From Odontesthes bonariensis (Eukaryota > Chordata > Actinopteri > Atheriniformes > Atherinopsidae): a stretch of 64,000 nt of DNA. The first letter of the stretch is position 1, and every line of letters begins with the position of its first letter. The DNA is taken from contig NC_134510.1 in the NCBI RefSeq assembly GCF_027942865.1, forward strand, positions 24,297,209 to 24,361,208. The letters are read 5' to 3'. Position numbers and translations under genes: made by a program. This document shows positions 37,309 to 49,800 of this stretch, piece after piece. The notes under the pieces are model-generated. The model was not told the origin of the DNA, searched no databases, and was given only the letters and a program-made list of their open reading frames with translations.

Positions 37309-40300
37309 TCAGGCCCTGCGCTCTACTGGCTGTTGCAGATACACTTCGCTCCCAGCTGACACGATGGGAAGTCTGTTGTCCATGTGGTAACTGATCAGGT
37401 GACTGACGCTTCCGAACCGATGATCTTTCGTGCGCACCTAAAAAAAGGGGGGGAAAAATGAAGTGTTACTGTCTACACACCTACACGACTATGCTCAGTG
37501 TAAGAAAAAAAAGTGCCAAGTAATGCTTCTCCTTCCCCTTGGACATTTGTTGCCCTTTTGACCCCGACCCCCCCCCATGACTCACCACTCCCTCGGGGTC
37601 GACTAGTAGCAGATGTTTGGCCTGACCCCCCTGCTGTCCCGTGAGGACGTACTGTCCGGGCGTGGTCCCAGACTCCCGCACCAGGAAGTCTCCATCTCGG
37701 GTCAACAGTCGCTCAGCTTCCCTGCGACTTAAACTTCCGTGGAACCAGATTTCATTCTGCAACTGCTGCACCAGAGAGGGCGTTGCTGTCACTGAGCACG
37801 GGCCGCCGTGTCCAGAAACCCCCAGGGCATCATCAAATGGCTCTTGAAAAATAAATAAACACATATTTGTAATACTGCGCTTTTGCAGGTGAAATCCATC
37901 TGGGAGACAGATAACATTTGGTCCATCAGTTCTGTCTGCAATTTTTCTTTAGTACAGCAAAGAGTGACATCTTTAAAGTGGGCTGTGAATCAAATGACAG
38001 CTGCTGTACATGGACTAATTTTTCAACGGGGGAAACTTAATGCAGTCAACCAGTAATGCTTTACAAATTCGCCCCTGTAATGGACAAAGACACTTATTCT
38101 CTCATCTTCCTCCAAGGCTTCCCACTGAGGAAAGCTCCACTCCCCAATTTGCATCAGTCATATGGAACGTAAAGTGCAAACCACTGTTAATCTCCAAGGC
38201 AATGATCAACCCTTATTTCATTTCCACATCGTAAAATAGCACATCGTACTTGCCAGTGATTTCTGTCATTTTGATTACAACCCACGCATCTCATTTGTGT
38301 GAAATCCTGTAACTAATTACCTTTCTTATTTAGTTTCCCAGCAAGCTACTCATTCACGGTACCACTGTATTGCAGACAGATGTCAATTTGAGTTTGGCTT
38401 ATCAAGTTATTACGCAGCATATTAATTAACTGTACAGCATAGGTGGATTCTTACTCATGTCAAATGCATCTCTGTGAGCATTTCCATTTGCTGCAAGCGG
38501 AGGACGGGGTTTATCCACATTGACGTATGACGGGTCATCAAACAGCTCTCGAGCCCCTTCTTTGGCTCCCACTAAAGAAAAACCGCACAAGAGAACAACA
38601 GAGATCTTAGAAAATGATCATTTATTACAAGCTGTACATAAAAAATCATGTTTAAATCATTTAAAGAGAGATAAGAGACAAGGAATACAGTAGGTGGTCT
38701 GTGGGGTTGAACATGGCCTATTTTTATTTTTATGTTTGGCCTTTAACTGAGGGATTCCCAAAACAATTTGTATAATTTATTAAAAGCTATTAAGAATGCA
38801 CGGTGATCTGAACGGAGCAATCACAAGTTATCCAAACAGGTGCAAGGAAAAACCTTTGTTTTATCTCCTCAAAGTGTCCTTGACTAATACCCATCATCTT
38901 TCCCTTTGAGAATCCCAGTGCTGACGTATGAAGTGAGATAAAGACGGGCAGAGACTGAGCTCACCTGGCAGAGGAGGCAGAGGCTGCTTGTGAATGTCAT
39001 TCTGACCTTGCTGTCCATAGGGCTGCAAACAGAGAGACACACAAACAAATAATGAGCCACTGCATGATGTGAGCATCCTGAAATAAACTGCTTCTGTGGC
39101 TCATTTAACAGCATTTTAAAGGCCTGTAATGTTATGTATTAAACAGGCCTTTTCCAGCTGGGATACAGTGGCCTATACTCAGCTTCCAAGCTTGATAGTC
39201 CACAAAATGTACTAGAGTTGTGGTTAGCCAAAAATAGTACATTTGATACATGTGAACAGTGTCTTTGGAGAGGCAAACTTAGGTCCACTTAGGTAAGGTG
39301 TACTTGGGTGTAGTACTCTTTGGGCAAGAAAGTTACAGTGGTTGTGCCCAATTCAGGAAACTAACCTCTGATGAGATATTACATCATTTTTTACTCAAGT
39401 GTTGCCCACTTTCTCAAACATGGCCTCTGCAAAAGGATGACACTGAATGTTCACTCAGAACTTCTGAGCTGAGTCTGCAGCAAAGGAAAAGTACTGACTT
39501 TAAAGTCAGCAGAAGCGACTGTGTCAGCTGTATTTAGGCACATTCACACGCTGTATTCAAGTGTTTGAACATTATGTTGGAAGCAGGCCAGTACTACTTT
39601 GCGAAGGTGGTTGATCGCACACAGGTACAGTTTAGTATCATGCCTTATTTGAGTATTTTGAACCACATGCAGTTTGCAAATTTCTCAGACACAGAGCTAC
39701 CGGTGTTTGAATGTACTGAACCACGTCTGTGAGCAGATCTCATCCCATCATCTCATCTCTTTTCTGCATTTTTCTTACCAGCGTTGCTCCTGGGCGGGTC
39801 CTCATGTCAATCAGTCCACCAGGGGGAGGCTGTTTTCCAGGGAAATTATTATAATAAGGGACCTCAGGAGGAGGAGCAGTCTCATCCTCCTCCTCCTCCC
39901 ATGCAGAGCCATCAAATGGAGCCATTCTGCGAGAGACAGGGGTGTTACTGAAGCAGATACGGAAACATGCAGAAACCAACAAAGTCCAAACACAAACTCT
40001 TGTTTTCGGCTCACATCTAACATTTACCTGTCATGAGGTGTGACCAGTTTGGGGGGGTTCTTCAGGTACTGTTTAAAACGCAGTTCAAACGCCTGGCCGA
40101 TGGTGCTGATTACTTCCTGGGCTAAACCCTCCGAGCACTCCAGGATATGACATGCTGCAATGATGGAGGCACAAAGAACTGAAGAGGAGGATGCAGCAAC
40201 ATTTCCTTGAATGCATTCCAGTGCTCAGCAAGAAAAATAAATTCAAGTGGAGGCAGAGAACAAATTTTATGTGGGCACGTGTATTTTGATCAAGTGCCTC

Positions 40301-43300
40301 GCTGAAGCAAGATGGACAGTAAACGGTAAAGGGTCCGAGTCATTCACTTCACCTGCTATAGTTTCACCACAGATTGAGAAATGATGGATATTATTTTAGA
40401 AGGTGTTAGAACCTTAATGTAAGTTCAAACAGCTTACCTCTGTTTTAACCAAATATTTGCTCACATACTCAGCATCTCAGCAAATGAATTTAGGACAGTT
40501 GCTTCTTAAGCTTATTTAGTGATGAATGTGCCGTTTCTTCCTGTGCTGTGCACACTGGGTTGGAAATGTCCCAGCTCTGGTGGGAGATGTTTCAAATTCA
40601 AAGAGGAATAAAGATAAATGGTGCTTTTTTTCCATCTGCTTAATGAGAATTATTTCTATTGTAATGGAAATCCTTTTTCTTATTCATTTGCAGTTTTTGC
40701 TGAAAATGCAATTCTAGATGTTGTTTCAATGTGCAATGAGTTAATACAGGAAATGGATGATCGTGGTTATAATTCAACATTTGAATTTCTGCTTTTTTCT
40801 TTACTGGCAGATGCAACCTCGGTGATTCTGCTCACCTCTCTGGTTGACTGGATCTTTGGCCACATATGCTACGTACTCAGCTGTATCCTGGGGGAGCGAG
40901 ACAGGGGAAGACAGTTAGAGCAGGAGGGGACAGGGAAAAATCAATAGAAGGAGAAAGTGAAGGATTTAGATTAAAAAGCTGAGAATAAAACAAGGAAGCG
41001 GTTAAAGCAAAAGCTGAAGTCTTTAAGTCGAAGCAGAAGCTAAAAACACACACTGAGCTGAAAAAGAGGCAACAGGAAGTAATGTGATCAGAGACTGTGA
41101 GCCAGAGAGGCAGCAATGAAGTAAGTGGTATTCATAAGAATAGACAGGGATTTAAGACAGGAAGGAAGGACGTGCAGGCTGAAGAAAGATGGAAAAAGTC
41201 CAGAGAGAGATTTTAGCTGAGACAGAGGGTTGGACGACTCACTGGGTCTCCTCCAGAGGCGAAGGAGATGGACTGCATGTGATGATTGGCGATAATCTGT
41301 GGAGAAAAAGAAGGGAGAATAGGAAGAGAAGAGGAGAAAGAGAAGGAGAGCACATGGGTGAGATGAAGTATGTGGGAAGTGAAACGAAAGTGTTTGGATG
41401 GAGTAACAAATATGGAATCATTCCTGAGGAAAAAGCTTTTTCCTCTACTAAGCCCAGTCAACTGCAGCAGAGATAAAAAAAAAAAACAATGTAAGGATGG
41501 AGCACCCATGATGGATTAACAACATCATCACTTGCTAATACTCCATGTGCATAATGTGCGGTCTGTGTCCAAGTCTTCTTTTATGAATGGATATATACGC
41601 TGAACAAAATGCTTATTTGTGTTAATGTGACTGCAGTACACAACTGTATACCATCTCCCTAAAGATACACCGCTCAGTAGCTATTAACTCATTAGAAGCA
41701 GTCTAAGAGGAGGATCACATCCTGCCCTGCGGTAACACAAGAATCAAGACAAGTTGTGCAGCATCCAGAGAAAATTAAACAAAGTGGAGATGCTCCAAGT
41801 TTATCTGAGCAGCCCTGAATTATCCAGAAAGTTAGAACAATGCTCTCATCAGGAGACCACATTCAGTAACGTTGCGAATTGTAAAGATATACTGTGTGTT
41901 TCATATAAGTCTGGTTCAATCTTCTATAACATTTCAGCTGTTCGAACTACATAAACTTCCATTATTGATACGAATGCAAAAGCAGTTTAAAGTGATCACA
42001 ATTTACGATTGGTTATCAAAAGTAATGGACTTTTCACACCATGTTTGAGGGAGTGGCAAGCACAATGTGCAGTTTAAACACTTATAGTGGGACATATGCA
42101 TAACATATTGCATCACATGCTGATTACAGACAACAAACCATATATCATGCTTCAGTGGATGGAAAAGTGTTTTCAGGGTAGGGTTTTTTTTTGTCATATA
42201 ATTGAGGGAAATTTAAGTAATCAGCACTGACAGCTTTCCCAGCATTTCACCTGCTCTCTTTCTCACTGGCTTATTTCTATTGGCAGATATACACATTCAC
42301 AAAGTTCAGCCTACCCCACACGGGTTCATCCCACGATGCTGTGCGCTTTGCTTGATGTAGAGATAAACAGTGACAAACAATAATTGGTTTAAGAGCGCGG
42401 CAGGTGACGCAGAGTGATAACTCTATAAAACCACATGAAATCCCCCAAGAAGAGAGATCCCCATGTTTACTTATTCTCAGTCAACAAACACACCTCTGGC
42501 TACAACAGAGAGTTCTGACAATCGGGTGCATCTCTGCTGCCTGGCTTTCAGTTACAGATTTACCCAGAGAGTTTTTGAGAAAACAACAGTGTCTCCACTA
42601 AGCTGATTTCAGTCTAACCTGCTTGCAGTCAGAGGCCAGCAGATTGAGACTGCTGGTTGAGATGGTGAGGCTGATTGTCATCCCAGCAAACTGCAAGTTA
42701 CTCTTTCCCAGGATGGACGTCAGACAGCGAGAGGAAGGCTGCAAAAGAGAGGGATACAAGCCATGAGTTGTAATAAAAAAACAGGGTGCACAAACAGAAA
42801 GCAGCAGGTTTTTTCCTTTTCCTCTCTTTCTCTTTTGACATCGCCAAAGTATAATAGTCCATTGAGGAATGTCGGCGTGTGTGGGAGTGGGAGAACAGCT
42901 GCAATTGTGAAAGTGATCCGGTCTCCGTGGCCAACAGTGACAAATGGGGTACAGATAGCACAATTCACATATTGTCGTCTTGCCCGAGAACATCACATAG
43001 ACCATGCCAGCACGATTGGGCCAGCCCGTTTATCCCAATCATCCTCATGTTCTCATGGCTTTCATCCATGTTTGTTCCACAGTGTTTGGAGTATGCTGTG
43101 AGAAAAGCACCGTAAGGAAAGAACACACACACACTGCCACACTGACCTCAGTCCAGCAAGTTAAGAGGGACTAGAGTATGTTAATCTATTCTAGTTTATA
43201 TTCTATAACTGTATTTTGTCTGGTGTGCTACACTGCCAGACATTCCTTGGTTAAACTCTGCTATGGCAGCAGGCAGCTGGATTTAGCCACCTGTTTTATA

Positions 43301-45475
43301 GACTGTTTGGGTGGATGTTTTTAGTTTTACAGGAATACTGTGCACAGACAGACATGCAGTCTTTAAACTGCAGACTGGCGGCTGTGTCTGTTAATCTGTA
43401 GTGCTGCTTTAGTCTGACACTGGCTCCACAGAAGCCTCCCTTGAGGCAGGAGGGAGGGAGAAAAGAAACCAGAGTGATTGGTAATTACCTGCGAGTAACC
43501 CACTAACCACAGAAGTGTACAATCAGCCTAAATCAAGATCACATAGTAGTATGTCAATGTGTAGTTTTACCACCACCTTTGTGAGAAACAAAATCTGGCT
43601 TCGAACCATTGGAGTGAGGCTATATGTTGAATAGTCAAGACTTGGTTTTAGAGCTATGGATATGGTTACATGTAGGCAGTGGTTAGGCTTATTCGGAATG
43701 GTTAAGTTCAGAGTAGGCGGATGAGAATTGTTTTGACAAAGATAGCTATGAAAATGTGTGCATGGGGCCTGGTTAAGGTTAGAAGTAAGGTGGGACTTCA
43801 GGTCAGGTTATGATTAGGATTAAGGCTTAGGTTAGGATGTCCACAAATGAATAAAAGTCAATGCAATGTTTTAAAATGGATAGCTGCTTAATCCTGGGCA
43901 TTTGTCTGTGAAGGAGAGCCTGTGACTGAACAGCCAACTGACCACAGGGTGGACAATCAAGCTATATCCAGCTCTCATCCAGAAAAACCCTCCCACTGCT
44001 GTCCACTTAAGCCTTATAAATAAATAATGTTCTGTAAGGGTGTGTGCGGGTTTGTGCGGCTGTGTAGTACGTACCTTTCTCCTGCGGGCCCCTTTGGCTC
44101 CGGGTACTGCCTCACACACCACAGAGATAGCTTCCCTGAAACATTAAAAACAAGCGTGTTTGGCAATGATGTCATTAACCCTCACACCTTCCTGGATACA
44201 CGTTTATGTGGATTAAAAGAGATCTGGCAGTGGGAGGGAGAATTTATCGTCCTTGGCAACTGCTCTCGTCTTTGCCACAGAAACAAACATCACTACGGAA
44301 ACCAGAAGGAAACCACCAGGATTCCAGAACATTCTAATTTAGGGCAGCAAGGGTGCATATACACACATATGAGCAGGCACAGTCAGGCACAAAGGAAAAC
44401 CAAAAAAAACAACCAACAATATAAAGAAAAAAAAAAAAGCAAGCAAATTAGAACAGAAGTAGGACAGAAAGCAAGCAAGCAGAGACACATGAGAGGTGAG
44501 TGGGGTGTGTGAGTATACATGCCCAACATTTCTCTGAATTTAACCATAACATCAGCTTGTCGCCCCCTCGTGCACGATGATAAAAGGAGAGAAGTGGAAA
44601 GTGGAGTAGTGTGTAAGCTCACCTGGTGACCTGAGTTCTGGTGTTGAAGTCCAGCGCTCGCATTGACTGGAGCACCTCCACACAACCCATGTACTGCCCA
44701 GGAAACAGGAAGGCAACACATTAACATCAGACATTTTCTACTCCACAGTCCCACTGGGCCAATGGAACAACACAACAGAGGAAGAAAGAAATGCTGCCCT
44801 ACAGACAACAGGCTGGATAATGAGATGCATACTTGTGTATTAAAACTAGCGGTTGGTGAGAATGTGCCACTCACTTACCCGTACAGTGTAGGAAACACCA
44901 GCGGTGCTAACTACGTTGTCGGAATGCAGCCAGCCACGGGTGGGCTTGTTAACAAAGGAGCCATGGCGCGTCCATTCATCTCCTCCCAGCTGGCCTCCTT
45001 CCACCCGTGCCCTCCTGGACGCCGCTCCAAGCCGGTTCATGTCCTGAAGAGGAGGTCGGGGAGGGGGAGAGGGAGCAGTTAGGAGGGGAAAAGGTTGATG
45101 GAGAGGCGGGGAGGAGCTAGAGTTGCTCCTGTCATCCCCAGAGGACTCAACAGGCGGCTGAGCCTGCTGCGACCTGCTCGAGGCCTTGAGTCCTGGGAGA
45201 AGATTAGCCGAGACATCCAGACGAAGGGATCTCATCCTAGGGAAAAAGGAGCAGAGGGTGGTGGGGCTGTTCTCAGCTGGACGGGGAGAAGTGGGGGGCA
45301 AGATGGGAGTAAGAGACGAGGAGGAGAGAGAAGAAGGTAAACCAGGGGAGGGGGTTAAGGGGGTGGCAGGGCTGGAAGGAGGGAATGATGACGGATTCGA
45401 GTTTGTTTCATCGGTCGAACTCAGCGAATCACTCCGAATGTGGGTGTACTTGGGTTTCGGCACAAGCTCCATCAT
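37309..45475 (-). CDS. shc1: SHC-transforming protein 1 (p66/p52 Shc adaptor)
   Basis: Twelve coding exons in consistent phase: 45475-44879, 44693-44623, 44135-44075, 42738-42619, 41296-41243, 40887-40836, 40154-40028, 39926-39779, 39022-38965, 38571-38455, 37842-37586 and 37437-37309. From the ATG at 45472 the product is 595 aa (human p66 583); an ATG directly before it (45475) adds one Met. Domains: CH2 with [12 protein letters not shown]; the p52 start [16 protein letters not shown] (ATG at 45040); PTB domain ([13 protein letters not shown] to [14 protein letters not shown]); CH1 with the two Grb2 sites YYNNFP and DDPSYVNV; and a C-terminal SH2 with [12 protein letters not shown] and FLVRES. 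Shc binds phosphotyrosine on activated receptors and recruits Grb2-SOS to Ras; p66 also acts in oxidative stress. An acceptor at 45480 precedes the ATG, so there is an untranslated first exon further right. The Met that starts p46 in mammals is absent. Confidence 0.95.
43560..43860. repeat. probable dispersed fish repeat rich in GGTTA words
   Basis: Repeated GGTTAGG/GGTTAAG words, with GACAAAGATAGCTATGAAAATGTGTG in two overlapping parts, resemble a dispersed repeat common in fish introns. It lies in a shc1 intron. No ends or target duplication could be defined. Confidence 0.4.
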
Positions 45476-45479
45476 GAAT

Positions 45480-46440
45480 CTGCAGTGTAAGTTTTTATGC
45501 CGTTGCAGGTCCACACAGGCTGTGGCGATTATGTCGAAGTGTCTTTGTCTCACGATTCAAAGTTTCTCTCTAAAGAACATACAGCCATCTGTCTGTCTTG
45601 CTCAGAGTAAGCGCTCCATCCATCTGTCTGGTTGTCTATCCTCCACTCATTACCAGGCAGCCAAAACCAAACTGCTTCAAAAACAGCTTTATCCACAGTG
45701 AAGGCAGAATGACAGAAGGTGCCAAGGAAAAGTGGGGTGTTCCAGATGATGGTAGAATATAGATGAAAAAAGGTTTTGAGAGCACCAGTACAGCTCATGT
45801 TGTCCACAGTTCTTCTGTAATCTTTTTGTTTTTCGAGTTCTCGGGGACTGATACTTAGCTCTCCACAGAGTGTTCATCTTGGTGTTCTGCCATAATGTAA
45901 AACGATATCTGTGAGTATCTTGTCCCAGTTCAAACGCCCCTTAGTGAGGGCCAGTTATTCAGCTGTTGCCAGCACCGTGGAGAGCCAACACAAGTGATTG
46001 TCTCTCTGAACGCCCCCTCACATGTGTCTCACGCACTTATGCGTAATGTGTCTACATGTGTGAGGCGGTATAAACCTTCCCTGCCCACAATGCTTCTTTG
46101 ATTATCTGTGCATGTGTGTCCTGGCGTGTGCTTGTGTGAAGCAGCTCCCTTTGGCAGCTCTATCCTGCCTGACACAGGCTCATAAAAATCCTATTAGCAG
46201 TCAACGAGGGGATTGCAAGAGGGGCTGTGCACATTAACACGGCAGCGAAGCACACATCATACACAACTTCAACTGGTCGATAATACAGCAAGCACCTGCA
46301 GAGCTCAGTAAAGCTTAGAGCTGCTAAAGCAGAGTGAGGAGACTTACTGATGTATGGCTAGTCTCAAACTCTTGGCAACAGTGCACTCTCTTTAATGCCT
46401 ACTTTTCATGTGCATCGTATTCTGAAATCTGTCACCGGGT
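45480..46440. other. shc1 5' flank or first intron
   Basis: Sequence upstream of the shc1 p66 start. An acceptor (CTTACACTGCAG) abuts the start exon at 45480. No convincing untranslated exon was fixed. Confidence 0.35.
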
Positions 46441-46443
46441 CCC

Positions 46444-46800
46444 TTTTTACTCCCTTTCCCTCTTCCTCCAAATGTTTTCGTGTCCTCTCTGAATGGCCCT
46501 CGCTCTCTCCCTTCCCGTTTCTCCTTCTTCTTCTTCTCTCCTTTTCCAGATTACCTCTGGCGAAGCCTCGTTCGCTGCCCCTCTACTCTGTCCTCCCTTT
46601 TCTCTGTCTCCTTTCTTCTCCTGGAAGTCCTCTCGCTTCCTCCACACAATGTACTCTGCCAACCTCTGTCTCTCCAACGCCTCCGCCCTCTCCCGCGCCA
46701 CTACTTCCTCTCTCCTCTTCCAGATGATCTCCCGCTCCCCCTCTCCCCCTCCCTCGACAGCTCGCCCGTTCTCCAGGCTGTCCTGTTTAACGATCCCTCA
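46444..46800 (-). other. purine-rich open frame with a repeated tryptophan motif, unidentified
   Basis: About 110-120 codons stay open on the minus strand and end in TAA. The frame contains four related units, REIIWKRREE, EYIVWRKRED, PEVIWKRREE and HENIWRKRER, spaced about 25-35 residues, in a Glu/Arg-rich helical context. I recognise no family. The DNA is almost pure GA on this strand, so an accidental open frame is possible. It has no clear ATG start and only weak acceptors, so it could be a final exon of an unknown gene or no gene at all. Confidence 0.2.
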
Positions 46801-49800
46801 CTCTAATATTTAACTCTGAGCCCTGTCTTTTTGACTCTCTAACTAAGGATTATGGATGGCTAGAGGTTAGACATGGTCAGTTCTAGACACCAAGAGAAAA
46901 CCCAAAGAAAAGAAAGTTAGTAATTAAGACTTCGCTGGTATAGTTGAGCCTGTTCCTGACTGAGGTTCCTGATATGGCTAAAATAAGAGGGCCGGCCTTT
47001 GTTCAAGTGTGTTTCCTAAAATTGGCCACTGCGGTTGGGAGCACCATTCCTGGAGCACCTTTAGATAGCAGTAGGTTGAGTCTGAGATGCTGTCTGTGTC
47101 TGATACAGTGACACACACTGCAGTAGCACGGTGGTGATGCAACACTGTAGAATGTAGGTCATCGGCTGATGACGACTAGCGGTGGGCTTGTTTTGATGGT
47201 TATGAGACCTGACTGGTTAGGTTTGAACTCCCAACCCAGGGTTCCCTGAATGGAGACTCGTCGGGGTTCAACATGAACTCACTTGCCCAGCAGCTCAATA
47301 AAAACTGCTCACTGTTGTTATGCTGTTATCTATATGCACAACTGTTCTCACCCAGTGACTTTATTACTGGCCTGTCCAAATGAACAAGCCCAGATTATAG
47401 TCATCTACCTGAGAGAAGAGTGTTGACACAGTCGCATATGATATGAACAAGTAAAGTGTCATATGCAGGGCAGCCTCCCTCTTTATTTAAGGCTGGGCCT
47501 ATCAAACACAAGGTTAGGTCTCAGGTCTACCGCACAGACACCATGTAAGATCCCATATTCCGCATAGTCCAACCTAGAAGGCAAACAGTCTGTTTATATT
47601 AACAGTCTCTCGCAACTCAAATCCCCCAAATGAAACAGTCAGCCACCGTTTGACCTCAGTAGGAGACAAGGCTACACCTACAGTCCTGCAGCAAGCTGGC
47701 TCGCCTACACCTTAGTGCTGCTGAGGCACTAGTCATATCTACAATCTGTTGACCTTTACTTAAGCAATCGAGAGCATACACCTTGTCTTGACAACTTGGT
47801 TGTAAATTCGGCACCAGTGTTTCAATAATGCTAAGCAAATCAACTGATTTTTTTCATAGGCTAACATTTCAGAAATTAACTAGGCCTGAAGTACTTAAGA
47901 TTGTAGTGGGCGCTGGATGCATGGCAAAGGAACAGTCGCCTACACTAGTCTAGCACCACAGAGGGACTGTCTAGCAATTCTAGCTAGCCATCCATCTGGT
48001 CTTGGCCTAAAAGCACCATGGAGGATCCAGTTGACTCAAGCACTGCCAGACAGGCTGGGATGATCTCCAGAAAGCTGTAAAGAAGTATGGCTAGAAAAGT
48101 CACAAAAGACACCAAGTAGTTGCGCAATCAAAGGGCATGCAGAATAAATAAAACAGTCTGTCACATACCTAATAAAACTAAAACTGAGTCCAGGGAGGAT
48201 TAACACTTCAAAAAGGCAACAAATCCGGTATAAATGGATACAAATTTATACCGATAAATGGAAACAATAGAGAGGAAACTCCAGGTGTTCTTAAACAAAG
48301 GGCTGCTGAAATGCTCTTTGAGCAGAGTCAACCCTGGCCCTGGGACGTTTCAGTGCACATAACACAGTGTAGGTCAGGTGACTGCAGAGGAGATAACCCT
48401 CTACATGAAGAGAAATCCTGAGTCACCAACAGACAAAGTAAAAGGAACAGACAGTTACAAAAACAGTACAGCTACTGTAATGATTAGTGGCCTTGAGGCC
48501 AAGCAGCTGCAGCCAGTGATATATATACAAGTGAAATCAGAGCAACAATCTAATTTACCCAGTCAGGCCTGATAATACCCATCAGCTTGACTGGTAAAAA
48601 TTGTTGCAGACATTGATAAAATGGTCTGAACAGCCTGAAACTGGACAAACACACGGATTGGGTTGGGGGAAATAGGTGACCTGAACAACCCTGAAACACA
48701 GCTCCACAAGGACGGTAAAGAAACAAAATTCTGTCCAGCAAAGGACAGGTCTAAAAACCTCACAAAACCATAGACTAATAAAGTGTTCTGAGCTTCATCT
48801 ATGAAATGTATACAATTGTCTCATGGAACAGCACCAGTTTTAGAGAGAAAACGAGTGAAGAAGAACTTTACATCTCGTACTGTCTGCAGCTGCCGCCCGT
48901 TGCTATAGCAACAGACATTAAAAGAGATGCCTGCGGAGAATATATGCCGAGAAGTCCCGGCAACAGCAGAAATCTTCAAAGAGATAACGGCTTAGTCAAA
49001 TCACATGGCAAGCAATTAGCTGCTGAATCAAAGGCTCCACATTAGAGCTTTTTTTTCTCCTTTTCATCCAACGGCAGGAAAAACTACAGACTCCTAGAAA
49101 GATCAATACGGTTCAGGAAATGATCAAAGTTTGACCGGCATAGCGCCAGCCATAAAACCCAATCAATGTTGACAACTTGCGTCGGCTGCATGCACCGACT
49201 CCATGTAGGGCATGTAAAACTGAGAACACTTCAGACAACAAGAACCATTTGTCTATTAACTGTATAAACAAGAACTACACTTTATCCATGTTTAAAATTT
49301 AAACGAATGTTAAGAAAACTTGCATAAAAACAACCTGAATATTCTGTGCGGCAGCTAACAAAGATGATTGTATAACATCATGCTGAGTAGCTCCTATGCG
49401 CGGAAAAAATAGAAAAACCAGAAGTCACAGAGGGAGTCTGTATCTACACAAAGAAAGAAGTAATTAAAACATTTCTCTATGAAGTGAGTCTAATACATTT
49501 GCCATATTGTTATTTCCTTTTTTAATGAATGGCAAAACATAAGTAGTTCCTTTTTTTGGTTTATAAAGAATGCAGTTGTTAATCCAGGGCTATTCATCTA
49601 AAGCTGGGTTCCAAATTCACACAAGAGCCACATTAATGTTTAAACAGCCACAGACTGTCCGATCATTCGTCCTCTCCTTCCCCTTTCTGGCTTTTCCTTC
49701 GTCCACTCCCTGAAAAACGTGCTTCTCCTCTGATCCGCTCTTCCGCTCGATTAATTCACAAAGTCACTGCCGGCAGCTCCTCTCCATCTCTCCTCTCCTC

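Noticed and set aside
47100-47300. A tRNA-like B-box (GGTTTGAACTCCC) suggesting a SINE or tRNA
   Set aside because: No matching A-box at the right distance, no cloverleaf and no target duplication seen.
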